A stretch of DNA of 64,000 nucleotides from Amycolatopsis saalfeldensis (lineage in GTDB: Bacteria; Actinomycetota; Actinomycetes; Mycobacteriales; Pseudonocardiaceae). This document shows, one piece after another, positions 8,948 to 19,114 of the stretch. The position numbers and the translations under genes were made by a program. Numbering within the stretch: the stretch's first letter is position 1; each line of letters begins with the position of its first letter. The notes beneath the pieces were generated by a model. That model ran no database searches. It saw nothing but the letters and a program-made list of their open reading frames with translations, and was not told the origin of the DNA. The DNA is taken from assembly GCF_900110575.1 (NCBI RefSeq), contig NZ_FOEF01000009.1, positions 186,001 to 250,000 on the forward strand, read 5' to 3'.

Positions 8948-11923
8948 GTGCGTCGAAGCCGTTCTACCCAAGCCGCCAGCACCGAAAGACCCAGAAGAGA
9001 CACGCGGAGCCGGGCCGCCGTACTGGCCGCCGGCGCCGCTGCCCTGCTCGCCGCGCTGGGCGTGGCCGCCCCACCCGCGGGCGCGGCCACGCCATCCACT
9101 TCGGACACATTCTCCGCCAACGCCTCCAGCCAGATTGCCGCGCTGCAAGCGGTCAAGACCGGGCAGACCGCCGTCGAGTCCAAAATGGACAGCCGACTGC
9201 TGGTCGAGCAGAAGCTGCAGTCAAAGCGGCTCAGCGCGTCGGCCGTGCCCGCGCTGAAAGCCGGTGACGTCTCCGCCGCCGGCACCGCCCTCGTGGACAT
9301 CCGCGCCACCAAGGTCACCGACGGGCTGGTCAGCGACCTGCGCAAGGCGGGCGCGGGCATCCGGTCGCGGTCGGACCGGGAGGCGAGCATCCGCGCCGAG
9401 GTGCCGCTCTCGGCGTTGCCCGCCATCGCCGCGCGCACCGACGTGAAGCGGGTCGAGACCGCCGACCAGGCGATCACCGCCCGCGAGGTGGAGCACCCGG
9501 CCGCGCCGGGCAAGGCCGCCCCGGCCGAGACCAAACAGCAGAAGAGCGCCCGCATCGAGGGCGCGCTGAAGCAGGCGCTCGCGGCGAAGGGCCAGCGCTC
9601 GGCCGCCGCGACCACCATCACCAGCGAGGGCGACCGTGCGCACAACGCGGACATCGCCCGTCAGCAGTTCGGCGTCACCGGCACCGGCGTGAAGGCCTGT
9701 GCCCTTTCCGACGGCGTCGACTCCCTCGCCGTCTCGCAGGCGAAGGGCGAGCTGCCCCCGAACGTCGACGTCCCCGCGGGCCAGGCCGGCTCGGGGGACG
9801 AGGGCACCGCGATGCTCGAAATCCTCCACGACCTCGCGCCCAACGCCGCGCTCGGCTTCGCCTCGGCCTTCCAGTCGGACGCCGGCTTCGCCGACAACAT
9901 CCGCACGCTCCGCTTCCAGTCGCACTGCGACGTGATCGTCGACGACGTCATCTACTTCGCGGAATCCCCGTTCCAGGACGGGATGATCGCCCAGGCCGTG
10001 AACGACGTGACGGCCGACGGCGCGCTCTACTTCTCCTCCGCGGGCAACGAGGGCAACGTCGCGGACGGCACCTCCGCGCACTGGGAAGGCGACTTCGCCG
10101 ACTCCGGCAAGACGGTCGGCAAGTTCGCCGGCACCGCGCACAACTTCGCGGGCGCCGGGGGAGACCAGGTCTTCGAGCCGCTCTCCGACGCCTCGTCCGC
10201 CGGTGTCCCGGTGACGCTGCACTGGTCGGACCCGCTCGGCGCGGCGTCCGACGACTACGACCTCTACCTGCTCGACGCCGCCGGCAACGTGGTCAGCTTC
10301 AGCCAGAACGTGCAGAACGGCACCCAGGACCCGTTCGAGATCCTGTCCACGCCGCTGTTCGGCGGCACCGGGCTGCGGCTCGCCGTGGTCAAGTTCTCCG
10401 GTGCGGGGCGCTACCTCTCGATCACGGCGTTCAACGGCCGGTTCCGCGACTCGGCCGACGGCCTGAAGGCCTACAGCACCCCGGGCGCCGTGGTCGGTCA
10501 CTCGTCCGCGCGCACCGCGTTCGCCGTCGCCGCGGCACCCGCCGGGGCCGCGTTCGGCCGCCCGCTGGAGCCGGGTGACCCGGCCAACCCGGCCGGGCCG
10601 TTCCCGGCCGCGTTCTCCGGTGCCAGCAAGGCCGAGCGGTTCAGCTCCGACGGCCCGCGGCGGATGTTCTACGAGGCCGACGGCACGCCCATCACCCCGG
10701 GCAACGTCTCCTCGACCGGTGGTGAGGTGCGGGGCAAGCCCGAGATCACCGCGGCCGACGGCGTCCGCACGTCCGTGAGCGGGTTCGACCCGTTCTTCGG
10801 CACCTCCGCGGCCGCCCCGCACGCCGCCGGGATCGCGGCGCTGGTGCTGTCCGGCAACCCCGGACTGTCCTCTTCGGACGTTCGCGACGCGTTCCTGAAC
10901 ACCGCCGTCGACATCGAGGCGCCCGGCACGGACAACCTGACCGGCGCGGGCGTCATCCTCGCCGACAAGGTGCTCGCCTACACCGGCGCCACCCCGCAGC
11001 CCTACGCCCAGGCCCAGCCGCCGACGGTCAAGGCGGCCGGCGGCGGCTCCTCGCTGAACCCGGGTGACACGGCCAAGGTGACGCTGCCGGTGACCAATAT
11101 CGGGGACGGCACCGCCTCGTCCACCAGCGTCGTGCTGACCAGCCCGACCCCGGGCGTCACGATCACGCCGCGCGTCAAGGCGTACGGCACGATCAGCCCG
11201 GGCCAGACCGGCGTGAACGACTTCACCGTCACGGTGCCGGCGAGCCAGCAGCTCGGCGTCCCGGTGGTGCTTTCGGCCAAGGTCAGTTTCGTGGGCTCGC
11301 TGTCGCCGATCACCAGCACGTTCCCGCTCGGGGTCGGCACCCCGTCGCCGGTGGCGCAGACCTTCGCCTACACCGGCCCGGCGGTGGCGATCCCGGACAA
11401 CTCGCCGCTCGGCGCCTCGGTGCCGCTCGTGGTGAGCGGGGTCGGGCCCGCGTCGAAGGTGTCGGTGTCGATCGACGGCACCACCTGCACCACCACCGAG
11501 GGCGCGACGACGGTCGGCCTCGACCACACGTACGTGGCCGACCTGACCAGCACGCTGGTCTCGCCCTCGGGCGCGACGGCGACGCTGCTCCAGCGCTCCG
11601 GCAGCAGCGCCAACAACCTGTGCCAGGTCGTGTTCGACGATTCGGCGGCGAAGCCGTTCAGCTCCGTCACCTCGCTGGACGCGCCGTTCACCGGCACCTA
11701 CAAGCCGGTGAACGCGCAGACCGGGCTGAACGGCCTCGGCCCGGCCGACGGCACGTGGACGTTCAAGGCGACCGACAGCGCGGCCGGTGACACCGGCTCG
11801 ATCCGCAGCGTTTCCCTGCACGTCAACGGGTTCGTCGGGGCGGGCCCGGCGCCGGGCCAGGCCGCCGCGGTGCACCCATCGGTGACCACGGGACCGGTCC
11901 ACCCGGTCAACGCCCTCGCCTGA
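8948..11923 (+). CDS. Secreted S8/S53-like serine protease with C-terminal CARDB-like and P domains
   Basis: This 991-residue secreted protease has a twin-Arg-rich N-terminus and hydrophobic signal segment (about 20-48, cleavage near AGAATPS), then a helical propeptide-like region to about 220. The catalytic domain has ACALSDGVDSL (Asp), GDEGTAMLEILHDLAP, YFSSAGNEGN (oxyanion Asn) and GTSAAAPHAAGIAALVLS (Ser). The canonical subtilisin His box is not seen; its place is taken by the Glu-containing GDEGTAML, as in S53-like subtilases. A CARDB-like beta domain (about 690-780) and a proprotein-convertase P-like domain (about 800-970) follow. GTG at 8948 has GGAGG five bases upstream. Confidence 0.85.
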   Translation: MRRSRSTQAASTERPRRDTRSRAAVLAAGAAALLAALGVAAPPAGAATPSTSDTFSANASSQIAALQAVKTGQTAVESKMDSRLLVEQKLQSKRLSASAVPALKAGDVSAAGTALVDIRATKVTDGLVSDLRKAGAGIRSRSDREASIRAEVPLSALPAIAARTDVKRVETADQAITAREVEHPAAPGKAAPAETKQQKSARIEGALKQALAAKGQRSAAATTITSEGDRAHNADIARQQFGVTGTGVKACALSDGVDSLAVSQAKGELPPNVDVPAGQAGSGDEGTAMLEILHDLAPNAALGFASAFQSDAGFADNIRTLRFQSHCDVIVDDVIYFAESPFQDGMIAQAVNDVTADGALYFSSAGNEGNVADGTSAHWEGDFADSGKTVGKFAGTAHNFAGAGGDQVFEPLSDASSAGVPVTLHWSDPLGAASDDYDLYLLDAAGNVVSFSQNVQNGTQDPFEILSTPLFGGTGLRLAVVKFSGAGRYLSITAFNGRFRDSADGLKAYSTPGAVVGHSSARTAFAVAAAPAGAAFGRPLEPGDPANPAGPFPAAFSGASKAERFSSDGPRRMFYEADGTPITPGNVSSTGGEVRGKPEITAADGVRTSVSGFDPFFGTSAAAPHAAGIAALVLSGNPGLSSSDVRDAFLNTAVDIEAPGTDNLTGAGVILADKVLAYTGATPQPYAQAQPPTVKAAGGGSSLNPGDTAKVTLPVTNIGDGTASSTSVVLTSPTPGVTITPRVKAYGTISPGQTGVNDFTVTVPASQQLGVPVVLSAKVSFVGSLSPITSTFPLGVGTPSPVAQTFAYTGPAVAIPDNSPLGASVPLVVSGVGPASKVSVSIDGTTCTTTEGATTVGLDHTYVADLTSTLVSPSGATATLLQRSGSSANNLCQVVFDDSAAKPFSSVTSLDAPFTGTYKPVNAQTGLNGLGPADGTWTFKATDSAAGDTGSIRSVSLHVNGFVGAGPAPGQAAAVHPSVTTGPVHPVNALA

Positions 11924-11931
11924 TCGAGCGA

Positions 11932-11965
11932 GTACGGGGCCGTCGTTTCCACGGCGGCCCCGTAC
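11932..11965 (+). terminator. Strong hairpin terminator after the subtilase gene
   Basis: Eleven-bp perfect arms GTACGGGGCCG (11932-11942) and CGGCCCCGTAC (11955-11965) begin 8 bp after the subtilase stop and end 10 bp before the next start. There is no long T-run, as is common in actinobacteria. Confidence 0.7.
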
Positions 11966-11975
11966 CGTCGTTCCC

Positions 11976-12644
11976 ATGGCGAAGGCACGTCAGGTCTCCG
12001 GCGGCGGGCGGGCGGTCGAGGTGGCGCCGGACCGGCTGGCCGGCTGGTTCACGCGCTTCGCGGAGCGCAACGACGGCGTCCGGACGACCGTGCTCGGGGC
12101 CCGTGAGGTGTGCGTGACGGCGGGCAACGGCGTCACGGCGACCGCCACTGTCCCGTTCGGACCGCTGGCGGTCACGGGGGAGCGTGAAGGCCTGGCCGTT
12201 GAGCCGTTCGTGGCCCACGTGCTCGTGCCGCGGCTGATCGCGCTGCTGCTGGTGCGCCTCGGCGGGCACAGCCTCGGCCTCGCCCGCGGCGGGGTGGTGG
12301 TGCTCTCGCGCACCGACCGGCACCTGGTGCACGGCCGGTCCGCGGCCGGCGGCTGGTCGCAGCAGCGGTTCGCGCGCCGCCGCGAGGGACAGGCGAGGAC
12401 GGCGCTGGCCACGGCCGCCCAGGACGCCTTCGAGGTCCTCGTGGCCCGATTGTCCGAAGTGGACGCTGTGGTGCTCGGCGGCGACCGGCACGCGCTGGAC
12501 CGATTGCGTGATGACCGCCGCCTCGCGCCGTTGTTCGCCCGCGCGGAGCCCAGGGTGCTGGAAATCGCCGAGCCGCGGCGGACCGTGCTCGAAGACGCGG
12601 CGGAGCAGGCGATCTCCGTGGAACTCGTGCTGCGCGAGACGTGA
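11976..12644 (+). CDS. acVLRF1-type peptidyl-tRNA hydrolase / Vms1-like release factor
   Basis: This 222-residue protein carries the hallmark GRSAAGGWSQQRFARRREGQ near residue 120. That is the loop of the Vms1/ANKZF1 release-factor-1-like domain, where a Gln replaces the GGQ glutamine of normal release factors. The C-terminal half (DAVVLGGDRHALDRL and LEIAEPRRTVLEDA) has the eRF1-like fold pattern. Family members cleave peptidyl-tRNA on stalled or split large ribosomal subunits in quality control. It is monocistronic between a terminator and the ABC-F leader. Recognition rests on the motif, which is very specific to this family. Confidence 0.85.
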   Translation: MAKARQVSGGGRAVEVAPDRLAGWFTRFAERNDGVRTTVLGAREVCVTAGNGVTATATVPFGPLAVTGEREGLAVEPFVAHVLVPRLIALLLVRLGGHSLGLARGGVVVLSRTDRHLVHGRSAAGGWSQQRFARRREGQARTALATAAQDAFEVLVARLSEVDAVVLGGDRHALDRLRDDRRLAPLFARAEPRVLEIAEPRRTVLEDAAEQAISVELVLRET

Positions 12645-12705
12645 ACTCCCGGTGAAGCCGGAGTGAGACCGGCCACGGGGCGGAAAACCCGTGGACCACG
12701 ACCCG

Positions 12706-12783
12706 TACACTCGATCTCGTGGAAATCCTGCTGGAGTAGCGGCCGCACCGGACACCCGTGCCGAAACCGGGTGGTGCCGGTGC
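12706..12783 (+). promoter_or_regulatory. Promoter, hexapeptide leader frame and hairpin upstream of the ABC-F gene
   Basis: A TACACT box at 12706-12711 could be a -10 element. Seven bases later the frame GTG-GAA-ATC-CTG-CTG-GAG-TAG (12719-12739) encodes MEILLE and could be read as a leaderless mini-ORF. It is followed by a long hairpin: GCACCGG (12745-12751) with CCGGTGC (12777-12783), and nested CACCCG (12753-12758) with CGGGTG (12768-12773). The ABC-F TTG start lies 42 bp further on. The arrangement resembles attenuation leaders of other ABC-F genes, but no terminator T-tract is present. The regulatory role is inferred. Confidence 0.45.
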
Positions 12784-12824
12784 CCGAAGCTGCCCACGCC
12801 CACCCCCGAATCCGGGAGTTTCCC

Positions 12825-14453
<1,629 letters not shown>

Positions 14454-14632
14454 CCCAGATGCGGCCATTCGGGTGCTTGCCAACCGGGGCGAAGCACTGA
14501 AATGGCCCAATGTGATCGCAGTTTCGACTGTTTTACGGCTGTCGTCTGGCATTCCGGCGCTCAGTGTTCGATCATTGCCCCGGCAGGGGCCTTATGTGGC
14601 CCAGAACACCACTCGGCGGGAAGGCGATCGAC

Positions 14633-14842
14633 GTGGCTGATCTCAAGAAAGGCGCGCGGATCACCGGCAACACGCGCGACAAGCTGGCCGCTGACCTGAA
14701 GAAGAAATACGAGAAGGGCTCGAGCATCCGGGCGCTGGCGGAGTCCACGGGACGGTCCTACGGGTTCGTCCACCGGGTCCTCTCGGAGTCCGGAGTCCAG
14801 CTGCGGGGGCGCGGCGGGGCGACTCGGGTCAAGAAGAAGTAG
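14633..14842 (+). CDS. Small helix-turn-helix protein
   Basis: This 69-residue basic protein starts at GTG 14633 behind GGGAAGG. It is almost entirely a helix-turn-helix: KKYEKGSSIRALAESTGRSYGFVHRVLSESGVQLR, with a Lys/Arg-rich start (ADLKKGARITGN) and a KKK tail. This compact resolvase-like HTH protein is highly conserved in actinobacteria. It is probably a DNA-binding protein of unknown target. Its last 14 bases overlap the end of the convergent glycosyltransferase gene. Confidence 0.75.
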   Translation: MADLKKGARITGNTRDKLAADLKKKYEKGSSIRALAESTGRSYGFVHRVLSESGVQLRGRGGATRVKKK

Positions 14843-16145
14843 TGGTACCAGGGCTGCTGCGCGGGGGGCGCAGTCCCGGTTCGGCGGCTCGGAACGCGAG
14901 CGCGGCTCCGAGCAGCACCAAGGGATAGACCAGGTAGCCGTAGCGGGTTGCCGGAGTGAGCAGGATCAAGGCGCCGAGACCGACGGCGATCCGCACCAGC
15001 ACGGCGGATCCGGTCGCGGGGGGCCGGCGCCCCAGCCACACCAGCACGGCCACCGCTGCCGCACCGACCAGCACCAGCGAAACCACGTTGCCCACGGGGC
15101 CGGTTTCCGCGATCAGGTGGCCCGGCAGCGGGCTCGCCGCGGGGGAGCGCACCACGCCCATCCCGAGCGGGAACCGGATCACGTGTTCCATGAACGCCTT
15201 CGGGCCGGCCAGGTAGACCGGCAGGTGCAGCACCACCGTCGTAGTGACCAAAGTGGTCACGAAGCGCAGGAGTTTCGCGCGCCCCAGGCCGTTTTCGCCG
15301 CGCCCGCGGCAGTAGCAGTAGACGGCGAGCACGGCCGCGGCCGGCGCCACGATGAGTTTCGCGCTGATCACCAGGGCCAGCACCAGGCCCGACCAGCCGG
15401 CCCGGCCGGTCGCGGCGAGTGCGCACGCGAGCACCAGCAGTCCCACGATGGCCAGATCCGGCCCGGCGACCGACCACGTCAGCGCGGTCAGCGGGCAGGC
15501 GATCGCCAGCTGCGCGGCGAAAACCGGAATCCGGGGCCATTTCAGCATTCGTAGCGAGGCGATCACGCACAGGCACGCGGTGAGCGCGAAGTACCAGCGG
15601 GCGTCGGTCAGCGCGTTCGTCACCGGGTTGCCGCCGAACAGCGCCCGCGGCAGGCCGAAGACCGTCATCACCGGGCCGTAGGGCGTGTAGTCGTTGACCT
15701 CCGGCGGACGGCCGAGGGCGGTCACGTCGACGTACGGGGTGCCGTGCTGCAACAGCAGGCGCGCGCTGCGCTCGATCACCCACACCTCGGGCTGGGCGGC
15801 CCAGGAGCCGGGGGTGACCAGCCAGTCCACTCCGGTCAGCCGGCGAATCACCAGTACCGCCAGCGGGATGATCATGGCCAACAGCCCGACCGACGCCAGG
15901 CCGAACCAGCGCGAGCCGAGCCGTCCGCGCGGCTCGCGGCCGGCGCGGGCGGAAAGCAGTAGCCAGGCGCTGTGCGCGGCGGCGAGCCCGTAGCCCACGC
16001 TCGCGAACGCGCCCCAGATCCGGTAGCCGTAGAACTCCGAGGCGAACGCGCTGGCGAACGCGAACACGAAGCAGCCGAAGTAGAACAGCAGGTCCCAGCC
16101 GAGCAGGCGGGTCGCGCGGGCTTCGGGCGCGCGACCCGGTGCCAT
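14829..16145 (-). CDS. GT87-like polytopic membrane mannosyltransferase
   Basis: This 438-residue protein has about ten hydrophobic segments and an extracytoplasmic loop containing a short acidic segment and NDYTPYGPVMTVF, the sort of motif found in GT-C/GT87 polyprenyl-phosphate-mannose-dependent transferases. It probably transfers a sugar from a lipid-linked donor on the outer membrane face. ATG at 16145 was chosen; GTG at 16157 (VQLLM) is an alternative. Upstream frame extension is shadow of the neighbour. The stop lies inside the convergent HTH gene, so the two 3' ends overlap. Confidence 0.7.
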   Translation of the reverse strand: MAPGRAPEARATRLLGWDLLFYFGCFVFAFASAFASEFYGYRIWGAFASVGYGLAAAHSAWLLLSARAGREPRGRLGSRWFGLASVGLLAMIIPLAVLVIRRLTGVDWLVTPGSWAAQPEVWVIERSARLLLQHGTPYVDVTALGRPPEVNDYTPYGPVMTVFGLPRALFGGNPVTNALTDARWYFALTACLCVIASLRMLKWPRIPVFAAQLAIACPLTALTWSVAGPDLAIVGLLVLACALAATGRAGWSGLVLALVISAKLIVAPAAAVLAVYCYCRGRGENGLGRAKLLRFVTTLVTTTVVLHLPVYLAGPKAFMEHVIRFPLGMGVVRSPAASPLPGHLIAETGPVGNVVSLVLVGAAAVAVLVWLGRRPPATGSAVLVRIAVGLGALILLTPATRYGYLVYPLVLLGAALAFRAAEPGLRPPRSSPGTTTSS

Positions 16146-16349
16146 GAGCAGCTGCACCCTGCGTCCCCCTCGCCTCGGCGTATCGTGCCCCCGTCGCGTC
16201 AGGTTACCGAGGGGGTCCAGGTGGGTGAGCGGCCGCCCGTTTGCCGCGGTCCGCCCCGGATCGGGAAGAACTTCGGGTGTGCCGGTGTTGTGCGCTTCAT
16301 ATCCGCGAAAAAGCTCAAGTAATGTAGAAGTTTTAGACGGGGGACCTTC

Positions 16350-18218
16350 ATGGACAACACCTGGGCGCTGATGAGTTCGGCGATGCGCTCCGCGGACACG
16401 CCGAGGGCGCTGGCCAAGGGCACGGTCAAGCGCGTCGCCCGCTTCGCCCGGCCGCACTGGGTCCGGCTGCTGGTCTTCCTGGTGCTGACAGTCGTCTCGG
16501 CGGTGCTCGCGGTGACCACGCCGGTGCTGGCGGGCAAGGTGGTCGACTCGATCGTCGGCGGCCACGACCTGCCGGTGGTGCTCTGGCTGGCCGCGGTGAT
16601 CGCCCTGCTGGCCATCGCCGACGCGGGGCTGGGCCTGGCTGAGCGGTGGCAGTCCGCGCGCATCGGCGAGGGCATCATCCTCGACCTGCGCGTGGCCGTC
16701 TTCGAGCACGTGCAGAAGCTGCCGATCGCGTTCTTCACCCGGACCCGCACCGGCGCGCTGGTCAGCCGGCTCAACAACGACGTGATCGGCGCGCAGCGGA
16801 CCTTCACCGCCACGCTGTCCGGGCTGGTCACCAACGTGATCCAGCTGGTGCTCTCGCTGGCCGTGATGGTGACGCTGTCGTGGCAGGTCACGGTGGTCGC
16901 GCTGGTGCTGCTGCCGGTGTTCGTGCTGCCGGCGCGCCGGCTCGGCCGCCGGATGGCCGGGCTGCAGCGCGAGTCCGCCCAGCTCAACGCCGGCATGACC
17001 ACCCAGATGACCGAGCGGTTCTCCGCGCCCGGCGCGACGCTGGTGAAGCTGTTCGGCCACCCGCGCCAGGAGGTCGCGGACTTCGCCGGCCGGGCCGGGC
17101 GCGTGCGCGACATCGGCGTGCGCACCGCGATGCTGACCCGCTGGTTCATGACCAGCCTGACGCTCGTCTCCGCGCTGGCCCAGGCCCTCGTCTACGGCCT
17201 CGGCGGCTACCTCGCGCTGACCGGGCAGCTCGCGCCCGGCACCGTGGTCGCGCTGGCGCTGCTGCTGACCCGGCTCTACGCCCCGCTGACCGCGCTCGCG
17301 AACGTGCGCGTGGACGTGATGACCGCGATGGTCTCGTTCGAGCGCGTCTTCGAGGTGCTCGACCTGGACCCGATGATCAAGGAGCCGGCCGAGCCGAAGG
17401 AGCTGCCCGCCGGCACCGGTGTTTCCGTGGAATTCGACGACGTGCGGTTCGGCTACCCGGCGGCGGACCGGTTCTCCCTCGCGTCACTGGAGGACGTGGC
17501 CACTTTGGACAATCGTGGTGGCGAGGAAGTGCTGCACGGCATCAGCTTCCGCGCCGAGCCGGGTCAGATGGTCGCGCTGGTCGGCTCGTCCGGCGCCGGG
17601 AAGTCGACGATCGCGTCCCTGCTGCCGCGGCTCTACGACGTGGACGGGGGCGCGGTGCGGCTGTCCGGGACCGACGTGCGCGACCTCGGTTTCGCCACCC
17701 TGCGCGAGACGGTCGGCGTGGTGACCCAGGACGGGCACCTGTTCCACGACACGATCCGCGCCAACCTGGCGTACGCGCGGCCGGGCGTGACCGACGAGGA
17801 GATCTGGGCGGCGCTGGAGCAGGCGCGGCTCGGCGAGCTGGTGCACTCGCTGCCGGACGGCCTGGACACCACCGTCGGCGAGCGCGGCTACCGTCTCTCC
17901 GGCGGCGAACGGCAGCGGCTCACCATCGCGCGGCTGCTGCTGGCCCAGCCCAAGGTCGTGGTCCTGGACGAGGCGACCGCCCACCTCGACTCCGAGTCCG
18001 AGGCCGCGGTCGGCGAGGCGCTCACCGGCGCGCTGAAAGGCCGGACCTCACTGGTGATCGCGCACCGGCTGTCCACCGTGCGCGCCGCCGACCTGATCCT
18101 GGTGATCGAGCACGGCACGGTCGTCGAGCAGGGCACGCACGAGGAGCTGCTGGCGCGGGAGGGCCGTTACGCCGAACTGCACCACACGCAGTTCGACGAG
18201 GAGCCCGCGGTCGCTTAG
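16350..18218 (+). CDS. ABC transporter, fused permease and ATP-binding protein (exporter type)
   Basis: This 622-residue half-transporter has six membrane helices in residues 35-310 (type IV exporter fold) and one nucleotide-binding domain. The NBD has Walker A GSSGAGKST, Q-loop VVTQDGHLF, signature LSGGERQRL, Walker B VVVLDEATAHLD and the H-loop IAHRLST. It should work as a homodimer exporting lipid, peptide or drug. GGGGGA precedes the ATG. A hairpin lies right after the stop. No partner gene is adjacent, so the substrate is unknown. Confidence 0.9.
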   Translation: MDNTWALMSSAMRSADTPRALAKGTVKRVARFARPHWVRLLVFLVLTVVSAVLAVTTPVLAGKVVDSIVGGHDLPVVLWLAAVIALLAIADAGLGLAERWQSARIGEGIILDLRVAVFEHVQKLPIAFFTRTRTGALVSRLNNDVIGAQRTFTATLSGLVTNVIQLVLSLAVMVTLSWQVTVVALVLLPVFVLPARRLGRRMAGLQRESAQLNAGMTTQMTERFSAPGATLVKLFGHPRQEVADFAGRAGRVRDIGVRTAMLTRWFMTSLTLVSALAQALVYGLGGYLALTGQLAPGTVVALALLLTRLYAPLTALANVRVDVMTAMVSFERVFEVLDLDPMIKEPAEPKELPAGTGVSVEFDDVRFGYPAADRFSLASLEDVATLDNRGGEEVLHGISFRAEPGQMVALVGSSGAGKSTIASLLPRLYDVDGGAVRLSGTDVRDLGFATLRETVGVVTQDGHLFHDTIRANLAYARPGVTDEEIWAALEQARLGELVHSLPDGLDTTVGERGYRLSGGERQRLTIARLLLAQPKVVVLDEATAHLDSESEAAVGEALTGALKGRTSLVIAHRLSTVRAADLILVIEHGTVVEQGTHEELLAREGRYAELHHTQFDEEPAVA

Positions 18219-18227
18219 GCCGCCGCC

Positions 18228-18249
18228 GCCCTGGCGTCCGGGCCAGGGC
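18228..18249. terminator. Bidirectional terminator hairpin
   Basis: GCCCTGG (18228-18234) pairs with CCAGGGC (18243-18249), flanked by further C/G-rich complementarity, between the convergent ABC exporter and SIS genes. Confidence 0.55.
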
Positions 18250-18260
18250 TGCGGGCGGGG

Positions 18261-18989
18261 TCAGCGCAGGGCCGGGACGCGCGGGCCGTACTTGGCCAGC
18301 AGCGCCTTGTTGGCCTCGTCGCCACCCTCCACATTGGAACTGCGCCACAGTGGAACGTCCAGGCCCTCGGCCGTGCCGCGGTCGAAGACCTGGGCCAGCA
18401 CGAGGTTCCACAGGAACGCGTTGACCACAGTGGACAGTGGTGCGGTGCGCGGCGCCGCGGCCGGGTGGCTGGCGTCGCCGGGGATGACCAGGGAGTCGAG
18501 GACCACGGTGCCCTCCTCGACCAGGGTGGTCGGCGACCGGCGCGGGGCCGCGGCCACGCATTCCCGCGAGGTCACCGCGATGACCGAGGCGCCGCGGCGG
18601 CGGGCGCCGGCGGCCAGCTCCACCGGGTACGGGTTCACGCCCGAGGTCGAGAACACCACCAGCACGTCGTCCGGGCCGGGCGCGCGCTCGGCGAGCACCT
18701 CTTCGGCCAGCCCGGTGCGGCGCTCGGTCTTGGTGCTGTGCTGCGCGCCGTGCAGCGGCAGCAGCTCCGGGTGGTACAGCGGGTACACGCAGGCGAGGCC
18801 GCCCGCGCGGTAGAACGTCTCGGCGACGGCGGCCAGCGAGTGCCCGGCGCCCGCGGTGAACACCAGCGCGTCGCTGCGGATCACCTCCAGCACCAGGCCG
18901 GCCGCCGCGGCCACCTGGCCGGCGTTGGCCTCCTCGGCGGCCGCGAGCTTGTCCGCCGTGCTCTTCCAGTTCTCCGTGGCGCTCACCAC
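18261..18989 (-). CDS. SIS (sugar isomerase) domain protein
   Basis: This 242-residue single SIS-domain protein has the phosphosugar-binding loops VFTAGAGHSLAAVAETFYRAGG and VLVVFSTSGVNPYPVELA, and resembles the UPF0309 group. SIS proteins isomerise or sense phosphosugars. The long insertion LYHPELLPLHGAQHSTKTER is typical of the group. Consecutive GTG codons at 18989 and 18986 leave the exact start open. It is monocistronic, and no PTS or kinase gene is near, so the substrate is not known. Confidence 0.8.
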   Translation of the reverse strand: MVSATENWKSTADKLAAAEEANAGQVAAAAGLVLEVIRSDALVFTAGAGHSLAAVAETFYRAGGLACVYPLYHPELLPLHGAQHSTKTERRTGLAEEVLAERAPGPDDVLVVFSTSGVNPYPVELAAGARRRGASVIAVTSRECVAAAPRRSPTTLVEEGTVVLDSLVIPGDASHPAAAPRTAPLSTVVNAFLWNLVLAQVFDRGTAEGLDVPLWRSSNVEGGDEANKALLAKYGPRVPALR

Positions 18990-19114
18990 ACCTGCCCTTC
19001 GTCGCGGGTCCGGGCGCCGAATCTAGCGCGTGGCCACTCTTTGTGGTGGATCTGCGTGGTGGATTAGCGTGATACCCGGGCGGTAGGCGGACCCCGGTGA
19101 CTGGGAGGCGGCAG

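Noticed and set aside
9221..11977. A 918-codon open frame on the minus strand
   Set aside because: It is antisense to the secreted subtilase and is rich in Arg, Gly and Val without any domain; high GC keeps this frame open. The plus-strand frame has signal peptide, catalytic motifs and terminator.
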